Source of the DNA: a virus
DNA length: 30,353 nucleotides
Reading direction: 5' to 3' (one strand)
IMG/VR virus record: IMGVR_UViG_3300027778_000008
Coordinates: 1-30,353 of that record
Shown piece after piece: positions 24,442 through 30,353 of this stretch (position 1 is the stretch's first letter; each line of letters opens with the position of its first letter). The position numbers were made by a program, and so were the translations under genes. The notes beneath the pieces were generated by a model. It made no database searches. It was not told the DNA's origin and was given only the letters and a program-made list of their open reading frames with translations.

Positions 24442-25148
24442 TATACTTCCTCACGATTATCGAGAGTATGGTTGATATCAGCAGCCTCATCTTCACAGAT
24501 GACTTCTTCTGCTTCAGCATTACGCGCAGTGGCATACTTCGGCGCAATGCGCGCTAAGCGGGTCAGTGCGATGTTGAACATAATCTGGCGGTAGTTCTGG
24601 TTCGGATAATGTTCTTTCAGGTAGGTTTCAACTGGCGTGGTGAACTCGCTTGCGTCAGCCATGATTTTAGGACACAGTTCAGTGACCAGTCTGTCAGAAC
24701 GGAAACCGGTATCCATCAGCAGTTCAGGCGGCACGCCCAGCAGGTTGGTTTCACCTTGCAGTGCGATGTTGATGATTTCGGCGTTCTCATTAAAGCGAAC
24801 CACATCGTGATCGAACGCATCGATGGTGGTGCGGAGTTCTTCAGAGATAACGAGCTTGCCTTCGCGCTCCAGGATCTCCAGCGTTTCAACAACAGACCCA
24901 ACGCCCGCATTGGTTTCAATGGTGTGGTTAATCATCTGCATAACGTCGCCGATAGCCAGTTCACGACCGTTTACAGCCTGACCGCGCGCCAGCAGACCTG
25001 CGACGGCATTGTTGGTGTAACGCTCAACACGTTCTTGGCGAACACGGGCATGACCAGCCACTTTCTTTGGCTTGTTGCGTTTTGCGTCGCGGGCTGCACG
25101 TTTCTTCAAACGATCCGCATGAATTTTATCACTTAATTTCTGGGTCAT
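24441..25148 (-). CDS. Basic-start helical protein of unknown function, 235 aa
   Basis: I use the ATG at 25148 (MTQKLSDKIHADRLKKRAAR), with AAAGAGAG upstream. An upstream start at 25205 would run through the divergent gene's start region and adds a hydrophobic leader unlike the rest. The first 45 residues are very basic (K/R-rich with NKPKKVAGHARVRQ), suggesting nucleic acid binding or capsid contact. The rest is acidic and helical. The stop overlaps the start of the next gene (TAATG), so both are translated together. I do not recognise the family. Confidence 0.8.
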   Translation of the reverse strand: MTQKLSDKIHADRLKKRAARDAKRNKPKKVAGHARVRQERVERYTNNAVAGLLARGQAVNGRELAIGDVMQMINHTIETNAGVGSVVETLEILEREGKLVISEELRTTIDAFDHDVVRFNENAEIINIALQGETNLLGVPPELLMDTGFRSDRLVTELCPKIMADASEFTTPVETYLKEHYPNQNYRQIMFNIALTRLARIAPKYATARNAEAEEVICEDEAADINHTLDNREEV

Positions 25149-25182
25149 GTTATGACTCTCTTTAAATAAAAAGGTTAACTGT

Positions 25183-26091
25183 ATGACAATGGTGAACAAT
25201 ACCATTCTGATAAACAGAGATTTGGTTATCGATCATTGCGGTAACGTTTGGAACGAGTTCATGGAAACTATTCCCGAGCCGCACGTAGAACTCTTTGAAA
25301 AAGGACTCGCTATTGTCTTCCGTGCGTTTCCTGAATCTTTGGTGAGCACACAAATCATCGAGCTGGTCGTTGATGAGCAACTTGATTCGAATATGCGCAG
25401 TATGGCCTTACGTAAAATTATTTACGACAACATAAGGGACATAATCAATAAGATGGGCATTACGCTAAATAATGATTATTTAGAACTTGACCACCTTGAT
25501 TTACTGTGTGACATTGCCGACTTCTTTTTCGTGGTCACGTTAATTGAAGACAGCATGTCAACTGTCTATCCACAGCTACAGGCCACTGACGTTCACCCCA
25601 AGTACCGTTTCATCCATGCATTCACCAAAGCCATGATGGATACGGAAGAGCCAGACATCTCTGAACTGGAGTGTATACTGGATGATGTGTCTGAAGTGAC
25701 CCTGGATACTATCTGTGCCTCCTTGACCGGTCATGACAACCAGGACATTCCACCTGACAACATTATCAAGCGTGTTGTAGGAGCTAAAGATGTTCTGGAC
25801 GGTTCACTGGGTTATCAACACGTCCGTAACGGTGGTGGCTTGGGTTCACCGGTAGAAAACTACCTGAATTTCTTTGCGCATGAACTTCGGGTGTTGCTGG
25901 AACAGGATACATTGGAAAGTTACATCGAATACGGACGCAACGTTATTTCCTTGTATATGATTAGTGAACTCAATGACGACCGTATAAAGGAAGCGTTGTT
26001 GAATTACTTCGACGGCCGTCTTGATGACCTCACTGCGTTAATTCGTATTGAGTCTATTGTCAAATCGCTGAACTTACCTGCGGGGAACTAA
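25183..26091 (+). CDS. Acidic unknown protein upstream of RNAP beta' fragment, 302 aa
   Basis: A 302-residue protein starting MTMVNNTILINRDLVIDHCG, with AAGG upstream. It is strongly acidic (many D/E, few K/R), helical, and has no membrane segment or known motif. Its stop lies 2 nt before the GTG start of the RNA polymerase beta' fragment, and the ribosome binding site of that gene is inside it, so the two are co-translated. It could be a partner, a further divergent polymerase subunit or a regulator. No RNA polymerase motif is visible in it, so this stays a guess. Confidence 0.82.
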   Translation: MTMVNNTILINRDLVIDHCGNVWNEFMETIPEPHVELFEKGLAIVFRAFPESLVSTQIIELVVDEQLDSNMRSMALRKIIYDNIRDIINKMGITLNNDYLELDHLDLLCDIADFFFVVTLIEDSMSTVYPQLQATDVHPKYRFIHAFTKAMMDTEEPDISELECILDDVSEVTLDTICASLTGHDNQDIPPDNIIKRVVGAKDVLDGSLGYQHVRNGGGLGSPVENYLNFFAHELRVLLEQDTLESYIEYGRNVISLYMISELNDDRIKEALLNYFDGRLDDLTALIRIESIVKSLNLPAGN

Positions 26092-26093
26092 AC

Positions 26094-27392
26094 GTGACTA
26101 AGTTTGAATTCTTAAAAGCCGCGTTCGCTCACCGTGCGTATAAGCGTAAAGAGTGGATGCTGTCAGTTTGCACCATTGGGTTCGAAGATGCAGAGTCCAA
26201 GGCGATTTTATCTAAGTGGCCCTATGCGGTGTGGATTGAGGGGGAAACCTTTAAGTTCCATGACCACGAAGGTGCGGAGCATACGTTAGAAGGTGATGTG
26301 TTAGAGCCTGTGTTTACCATGGCAGACACTATCGATATGCCAGGGGACTTCCACGCCGCATTACGTGGCGAAGCGATGACCACGACCTTTGGTATCTTCC
26401 TGTTTAACGTAGTGATGTTCTGGGAAGCCGTGGGTGAAGTCATTCCTTATCAGAACCGTGAACTCACTCCTGGCCTGATCCGTGACTTTATTGCTGACAT
26501 CATGGTAGATGACCCAGCCGAAGGGGAAACGGTTCCCGAAGGTAAGGCACCGGTACGTGACGTACTGAAGATCTCCAAGAACGCTAACTTCCTGGAAGGC
26601 ATTCTCTACGCGATCGTGAAGTGTGGGTCTAAGGATGCGCTGACTGTCAGTAAAGAAGTGGTGGATCTCAAGAACCGCCTGTTGAAAGAGAACAAAGACC
26701 GCCTGTCTGATCCTCTGGTGTTTAACGACATCGTTGAGCAGTGTGTTAACCTGGATTATGAAATCCAGATGAAAGGTGAGTCAGCTACGTTCTACATCGA
26801 CAAGAGCTACGTCAGTAACTGTCGTAAACGTATGTTCATTATGTTTGGTATCGAGTATAACTCTGAAACCAATACCTGGGTGCCATTGGTTGATCCACTG
26901 ACCAAAGGTTGGGACCCGCGTCACATGGTGGACTACATCAACACGGCGATCGAAGGCGCGTACAACCGTGGTAAGGCAACCGGTGAAGGTGGTGCAAGGG
27001 TTAAAGATATCCTGCGCATCATGGGATCCAAACGTGTTGTTCAAGATAACTGTGGCGTTAAAGTCGGCGAGATGGTCATGATGTACCCTGCTAACAAGAA
27101 ACTGTGGCTGGGTTGCTTTACCATTGATAACGGCAAAGACGTCATGATCACCAAGGACAACTGGGATAAGTATGAAGGCAAGGTCGTTCCTGTACGGTCA
27201 ATGCAGTTCTGCTTAACGCCAGAAGGTGACTACTGTAAGACGTGTGCCGGTAAGGGTTTGGGTGCCAGTGCAACCCGTCTGCCGGCTGCGGTGTCTCGTA
27301 CAGCTACTGTGTTTATGCTTTTGAGGATGAAGGCTTCACACATCTCAGGTACCTCGAACAGTCAAGTCGCTTGGGACCAAGCTTTCCGTTAA
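26094..27392 (+). CDS. Multisubunit RNA polymerase beta'-like fragment (rim helices to trigger helix)
   Basis: A 432-residue protein with a GTG start and GGGGA upstream. The C-terminal half follows bacterial beta' in order. ARVKDILRIMGSKRVVQDNC (301-320) matches the TRRLVDVAQD..VVTEDDCGT block. C320 with C373, C381 and C384 reproduces the four ligands of the second beta' zinc site, including CxxCAG. RTATVFMLLRMKASHISG (402-419) aligns with the QSIGEPGTQLTMRTFHIGG trigger-loop helix. Residues 180-285 would then hold rim and bridge-helix equivalents. It stops just after this helix, so the second half of the trigger loop and the rest of beta' must come from another gene. phiKZ-related phages encode two split RNA polymerases. 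The virion enzyme is more likely here from context, but this is not proven. Confidence 0.75.
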   Translation: MTKFEFLKAAFAHRAYKRKEWMLSVCTIGFEDAESKAILSKWPYAVWIEGETFKFHDHEGAEHTLEGDVLEPVFTMADTIDMPGDFHAALRGEAMTTTFGIFLFNVVMFWEAVGEVIPYQNRELTPGLIRDFIADIMVDDPAEGETVPEGKAPVRDVLKISKNANFLEGILYAIVKCGSKDALTVSKEVVDLKNRLLKENKDRLSDPLVFNDIVEQCVNLDYEIQMKGESATFYIDKSYVSNCRKRMFIMFGIEYNSETNTWVPLVDPLTKGWDPRHMVDYINTAIEGAYNRGKATGEGGARVKDILRIMGSKRVVQDNCGVKVGEMVMMYPANKKLWLGCFTIDNGKDVMITKDNWDKYEGKVVPVRSMQFCLTPEGDYCKTCAGKGLGASATRLPAAVSRTATVFMLLRMKASHISGTSNSQVAWDQAFR

Positions 27393-27412
27393 CAAAAAAA
27401 ATAAAGAAATAT

Positions 27413-27442
27413 ATAACCTCTACCCTTGCGGGTAGAGGTTAT
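27413..27442. terminator. Hairpin with GCAA tetraloop on minus strand between convergent genes
   Basis: A 13-bp perfect stem (ATAACCTCTACCC) has a loop reading GCAA on the minus strand. The minus-strand side continues into a T-rich tract with a T8 run, a good intrinsic terminator for the gene at 27456-28841; the plus-strand gene ends at 27392. The core 22 nt are the inverted twin of the hairpin at 21614-21641. Confidence 0.72.
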
Positions 27443-27455
27443 AGTAGTAGCAGAA

Positions 27456-28841
27456 TTAGAACTGGGTGATCTGTGTAGCAATCAGGTTACGCAGGTTCAG
27501 CGCCATGAGGTCGTCAGTAATACGTTCAAACTCATAGCCGTACACCGGCATCCCTTTCTTACGTGCAGCCTTATTCACCGTCTTGGGATCCCATCCCAAC
27601 AGTTCTATCTCCTGATCAGTGCAGAGCAGAATAAGGTGTCCATCCGAGATCCGCTTTCCCATGATGAAGTTCACGGTCGGCGCCTCCGGGGGGAAGGTCA
27701 GGGTATTTTGGAGATCAATCGCAGTACGCACCTGCAACATCTCTTCCTCATCTACACGGCGGAACGTATAGCCCTTGTGGACTTCCTCTTCGCCATCACA
27801 AACTTTCAGGATATCCGAGTAGTTCAACCCCAGATGTTCCGTTTCCAATGGATCCCCTTCAATCAGGATCATGTGTCCGTCCGCTACGCGTGTCCCCACG
27901 ATGTTCATGCAGTGACCCGCAGCAAACTCATGTAACAGAGTACGCAGCTTGGCCGGTACGCGGAATGCGCCGTACTGTGCGATCTCATCGTTGGTAGCAT
28001 AGCTCCAGCGACAACCGTACACGGTAAGGTTCATGCTCGCGGCATGTTCAGCGGCAGATGACATCCCCGGACCTAAAAGATCGTCCAGCTCTTTCGGTGT
28101 AGAGCGAATAAGACGAACGCCGTAGTAGTCACCGGGAATCATTACTTCCAGCATGATTGGACGGATATGGTACTGCTCGGGGTGACTGCCAGAACTGCTT
28201 GTAATAGAAAGCAGATTCACTTCCTTGTCACTTGCTACTTGAACCGTATGACCCACAGCCTTGTCTTCACGCACAGTTGGTGTCACGTTAGGAACATCGA
28301 CCACGGTCTGATCATTCTGATTACCCGCGAACCATTGGAGATTGCGGAAATCATTATCACCCTTACGGTCATTAAGATGCTTCACTTCAAGCGCGTAGTA
28401 CCCGTAGGCTTTGAGGTCTTTGGGTAGCGGCACGAAGCTGGTTGCTACAGCACGGTTCACTGAGAAATTAACAGGCCCATCCGTGAGCTGCACGACACTT
28501 TGCTGATATTCGTCTTCATCTTCGTTGACGTCTAACTGCGGTGTCTTGCGAAGGTGGTACAAGTTACCCTTGTTGCTGACGAACGCATACTTGGTATAGA
28601 ACTCCTTAACACCGGTGACGGTATTGAGCAGCAGATACTTGAAGTAGCGAACGGGTACCCACACTTCGTACTCAGGGTCCTCTTTCAGTTTAGCCAGCAG
28701 CGCGTCATGGACAATCTGCACATTATCAGGAAAGTCGAGTTCGTGATAACGCTTCAGATCTTCGGCTGTGAGTAAATCAGAAAGCTGATTATGGTTCTTA
28801 ATGAATTTCTTAAATTCACTGTTATATTTTTTCGTGTCCAT
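27456..28841 (-). CDS. HNH-type endonuclease-like protein with three C-terminal repeats; first His replaced
   Basis: A 461-residue protein starting MDTKKYNSEFKKFIKNHNQL, with GGGAGAA upstream. Residues 58-98 (VPVRYFKYLL, FYTKYAFVSNKGNLYHLRK) look like the NUMOD4-type lead-in of phage HNH endonucleases. Residues 126-170 follow the HNH_3 pattern (xNRAVATSF...VKH...N...NLQW), with H155, N163 and N167, but the expected first His of HR is Asn129. Three repeats of the form YG.R...GH..L....E..LG.....I......YG/GY..R follow at about 238-288, 313-368 and 393-450, similar in style to NUMOD1/IENR1 DNA-binding repeats. It is paralogous to the next gene over its first 300 residues. It may be a homing-type nuclease that has lost catalysis and kept DNA binding. 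Confidence 0.72.
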   Translation of the reverse strand: MDTKKYNSEFKKFIKNHNQLSDLLTAEDLKRYHELDFPDNVQIVHDALLAKLKEDPEYEVWVPVRYFKYLLLNTVTGVKEFYTKYAFVSNKGNLYHLRKTPQLDVNEDEDEYQQSVVQLTDGPVNFSVNRAVATSFVPLPKDLKAYGYYALEVKHLNDRKGDNDFRNLQWFAGNQNDQTVVDVPNVTPTVREDKAVGHTVQVASDKEVNLLSITSSSGSHPEQYHIRPIMLEVMIPGDYYGVRLIRSTPKELDDLLGPGMSSAAEHAASMNLTVYGCRWSYATNDEIAQYGAFRVPAKLRTLLHEFAAGHCMNIVGTRVADGHMILIEGDPLETEHLGLNYSDILKVCDGEEEVHKGYTFRRVDEEEMLQVRTAIDLQNTLTFPPEAPTVNFIMGKRISDGHLILLCTDQEIELLGWDPKTVNKAARKKGMPVYGYEFERITDDLMALNLRNLIATQITQF

Positions 28842-28878
28842 GAACGTTCTCCCGGGTTAAGGAATCAAGGAAAGTAAC

Positions 28879-28900
28879 CCCTGCCCCCGAAGGAGCAGGG
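28879..28900 (-). terminator. Hairpin with UUCG tetraloop, minus-strand specific
   Basis: On the minus strand CCCTGCTCC pairs with GGGGCAGGG around TTCG; one G-U wobble becomes C-A on the plus strand, so only minus-strand RNA folds well. It sits after the stop of the gene at 28923-29804 and before the start of the gene at 27456-28841. The following T tract is weak. Confidence 0.62.
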
Positions 28901-28922
28901 AGAAACTTGTCACATCTCAGGG

Positions 28923-29804
28923 TTATACGCGGATAGCGCCAGCCTCACGGTTGGAACGGGTATCGCGATAGTTTCTGAGCATTCTTACCAGCGAAGTCGG
29001 TATGACAGAAGTACCATAGACAATAACATCGGAGTCGGTGGCAGGCGTCCAGCGAATGCCGTTGGCTTCTTTCACCTTATTACGCAGAACTTCGTCGATG
29101 TCAACCAGGCCAGATGTCCCCAGCAGGTCTGTGATCTCGCGATCGCCAGAGCGAATGAAACGTACACCTAAGTGTTCGCCAGGGATGATGACTTCACCCA
29201 TTAATGGACGGATGCCATAATGGTCATGATGAATGGCGGATTGGATAACAGCCGACGGCAAGTCCTTTTCTTGTTCAACTACGTTGGAATCCCATTCCAG
29301 GTTCATGAAGTCGTTGTGCGCCTTGTCGGTATCCCGGTGCTTAACCTGGGCATAACCGTGACCAACATGTTTAAACTTCTCTGGAAGTGGGACGAAGCTG
29401 CAAGCAACTGCGCGGTGTAAAGAGAAGCGAACCGGACCATCAATTAAACGTACCAGTGAGCTTTGGTGACCGCTCTGCGTGGTATGGCCCTGTGGCGCCT
29501 TGGTTTTCTTACGGATGTGGTGGATATTGCCTTTGTTACTAATGAACGCGTACTTCGTGTAGAACGTTGAGACACCTTTCGCCGTGTCCAGTACTAAATA
29601 CTTATAGTAGTGGATTGGCACCCATACTTCATAATTTGGATCCAGAGCTAATTTCTTCTTCAATGCTGTATTCAGGATGGATACGTTGTCAGGATAACTC
29701 AATATCTGATAACGAGCGTATTCAACCGGAGTCAGCAAATCGCTCACTTGGTTATGGGTTGATTGGAACTCTTTCAAAGCAGATTCATAATCTTTGTTAG
29801 GCAT
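28923..29804 (-). CDS. HNH-type endonuclease-like protein with intact His/His/Asn set
   Basis: A 293-residue protein starting MPNKDYESALKEFQSTHNQV, with AAAGGA 8 nt before the ATG. Residues 58-98 are a NUMOD4-like lead-in (FYTKYAFISNKGNIHHIRKK). Residues 127-171 (FSLHRAVACSFVPL, VKHRDTDKAHNDFMNLEW) match the HNH_3 pattern fully: H130 followed by R, H156, N164 and N168. One C-terminal repeat (about 215-280, HYGIRPLMGE..LGVRFIR) corresponds to the first repeat of the paralogue at 27456-28841. Phages carry such genes as homing endonucleases. Here the pair lies next to the RNA polymerase fragment, which fits spread by gene conversion, but no intron is visible. Confidence 0.75.
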   Translation of the reverse strand: MPNKDYESALKEFQSTHNQVSDLLTPVEYARYQILSYPDNVSILNTALKKKLALDPNYEVWVPIHYYKYLVLDTAKGVSTFYTKYAFISNKGNIHHIRKKTKAPQGHTTQSGHQSSLVRLIDGPVRFSLHRAVACSFVPLPEKFKHVGHGYAQVKHRDTDKAHNDFMNLEWDSNVVEQEKDLPSAVIQSAIHHDHYGIRPLMGEVIIPGEHLGVRFIRSGDREITDLLGTSGLVDIDEVLRNKVKEANGIRWTPATDSDVIVYGTSVIPTSLVRMLRNYRDTRSNREAGAIRV

Positions 29805-29952
29805 GGTCGTTGATCCTTTAATGTAATTAGTTGGAATTGCTATTTGTAACTTCCATTTAAAGAACGATTGTGTGTAACTACCTAAGTAGGAAAAATGCGT
29901 AGCTTTCTTGAGCGTAAAACTCTAGATATGCTAAACTAGAGGGTGTTGCCTT

Positions 29953-29980
29953 TTGAGTAGCAACTACCCATTATTATAAT
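29953..29980 (+). promoter_or_regulatory. Sigma70-like promoter candidate
   Basis: TTGAGT (29953-29958) and a perfect TATAAT (29975-29980) are separated by 16 nt on the plus strand. An AAAGAGGA ribosome-binding-like site (29987-29994) and an ATG at 30004 follow. The -35 lies inside a hairpin loop and the -10 inside a palindrome, so structure could explain part of the match. A host-polymerase promoter would be unusual in a phage with its own polymerases. Confidence 0.35.
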
Positions 29981-30003
29981 AATCCCAAAGAGGATTTTCG
30001 TGC

Positions 30004-30105
30004 ATGTGTCAATCTCCCGAGTTGCCAGGCTGTTTTTCTATCCAGCTCAGGCTGTTTTTAGAATTTGGAAATGCGTATGGTTGTAAGAAAATTACTTCAC
30101 CGTAA
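30004..30105 (+). CDS. Possible 33-aa small ORF
   Basis: An ATG with AAAGAGGA 9 nt upstream opens a 33-codon frame starting MCQSPELPGCFSIQLRLFLE and ending in KKITSP. It includes the 12-bp direct repeat. A second plus frame (30071-30259, basic, about 62 residues) overlaps it in another frame; both cannot easily be real. Neither matches a family I know. The ribosome binding site and sigma70-like promoter are the only support. Confidence 0.3.
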   Translation: MCQSPELPGCFSIQLRLFLEFGNAYGCKKITSP

Positions 30106-30195
30106 AAAAATAATTATTTGTTTGATACGGTTAGAAAATATCCTTATCACCTGCGTGTGCACGCATCACAAATTCTTCGGTTCAAAAAAGAACCT

Positions 30196-30203
30196 TATAT
30201 TAC
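30196..30203 (+). promoter_or_regulatory. TATATTAC, match to phiKZ early promoter motif
   Basis: An exact TATATTAC octamer, the motif described for phiKZ early promoters, lies on the plus strand just after the GGTTC-A6-GAACC hairpin. A transcript from it would run antisense into the minus-strand gene ending at 30247. One octamer in an AT-rich gap is weak evidence. Confidence 0.3.
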
Positions 30204-30246
30204 CACGCCCACCTTTCGGCAGACGTAGTAAGAAGTATGAGGGGTA

Positions 30247-30353
30247 CTACCAAACGTAATAAATACCGTCTTTGTCACTCTTAACGGTCATGTCCGAGAA
30301 CAGGGCCAGGGAGTGGGTCAGGAACTCTTGTTCAAAGTTAGTGCCGTCCCAGC
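30247..30353 (-). CDS. Unknown protein, C-terminal 34 residues only
   Basis: A minus-strand frame enters from the right edge, reads WDGTNFEQEFLTHSLALFSD and ends at GIYYVW with a TAG at 30247-30249. It is the 3' end of a gene lying mostly outside the window. The frame is open to the edge and its codon use matches its neighbours. Function cannot be judged from 34 residues. Confidence 0.65.
   Translation of the reverse strand, partial: WDGTNFEQEFLTHSLALFSDMTVKSDKDGIYYVW

Larger units (their letters stand above)
29805..30246. other. AT-rich structured intergenic region, 442 bp
   Basis: This is the longest gap in the window and is clearly richer in A/T than the genes. It holds a short CCTAAGTAGG palindrome near 29881, a CTCTAG/CTAGAG hairpin (29920-29941), a GGGTGTTGC / GCAACTACCC hairpin with one bulged base (29941-29969), a 14-bp palindrome ATTATTATAATAAT (29970-29983), and a 12-bp direct repeat (30026-30037 and 30048-30059). 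It also has a TGCGTG/CACGCA inverted repeat (30152-30165) and a GGTTC-A6-GAACC hairpin near 30180. Two possible small plus-strand ORFs overlap within it (see separate entries). No tRNA fold is found by eye. Confidence 0.5.

Noticed and set aside
25149-25205. Start at 25205 for the basic helical protein
   Set aside because: It adds a hydrophobic leader running through the divergent gene's start; the ATG at 25148 has its own site.
29805-30246. tRNA gene in the long gap
   Set aside because: No acceptor stem plus T-arm pattern could be made from any of the hairpins.
1-30353. CRISPR array or insertion sequence
   Set aside because: No regularly spaced repeats, no transposase and no terminal inverted repeats with target duplication were seen.

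Overview
The window looks like part of the genome of a phiKZ-related jumbo myovirus (the Salmonella SPN3US / Erwinia giant-phage side of that group is the closest match I can suggest). No host-type genes, rRNA or tRNA are visible. The case for a giant phage rests on four things. There is a tightly packed set of virion-type genes. Seven proteins are built like the proteolytically processed internal head proteins of this group. A split, multisubunit-type RNA polymerase beta' fragment is present. A recurring ATTTTATG element resembles the TATG-type late promoters described for phiKZ.

Layout. Positions 1-9544 are a minus-strand block: a partial gene at the left edge, then (from high to low coordinate) a run of structural genes containing six of the seven internal-head-type proteins. 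Two more minus-strand virion-type genes (9637-11666) follow. At 11667-11688 the strand switches to two plus-strand genes (11689-15719), the larger a possible baseplate or tail protein. A perfect palindrome at 15723-15754 separates these from a convergent minus operon (15759-19756). That operon holds an unknown gene, the seventh internal-head-type protein, a small gene, and a membrane-anchored HExxH metalloprotease at its 5' end. The next plus gene (19834-21597) is a family-B polymerase-type 3'-5' exonuclease that keeps motif A but lacks the rest of the polymerase. Four minus genes follow (21658-25148). A plus pair (25183-27392) comes next, whose second member is the RNAP beta' fragment ending inside the trigger loop. 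Two paralogous HNH-type endonuclease-like genes follow on the minus strand (27456-29804). A long, AT-rich, structured intergenic region (29805-30246) leads to the 3' end of another partial minus gene.

How it works together. Most genes appear to belong to the late, virion-building programme. Late transcription from ATTTTATG sites would express pro-proteins that enter the prohead, where the prohead protease would cut after G-x-E and expose a hydrophobic helix at each new N terminus. The beta' fragment would belong to one of the two phage RNA polymerases, most likely the virion enzyme. The exonuclease and metalloprotease sit among virion genes and may be packaged too, which is inference. Intergenic hairpins, several with GNRA or UUCG tetraloops, mark most transcription-unit ends, and three sit directly before a late-type promoter.

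Many gene functions are unknown to me and are described only by what can be seen.
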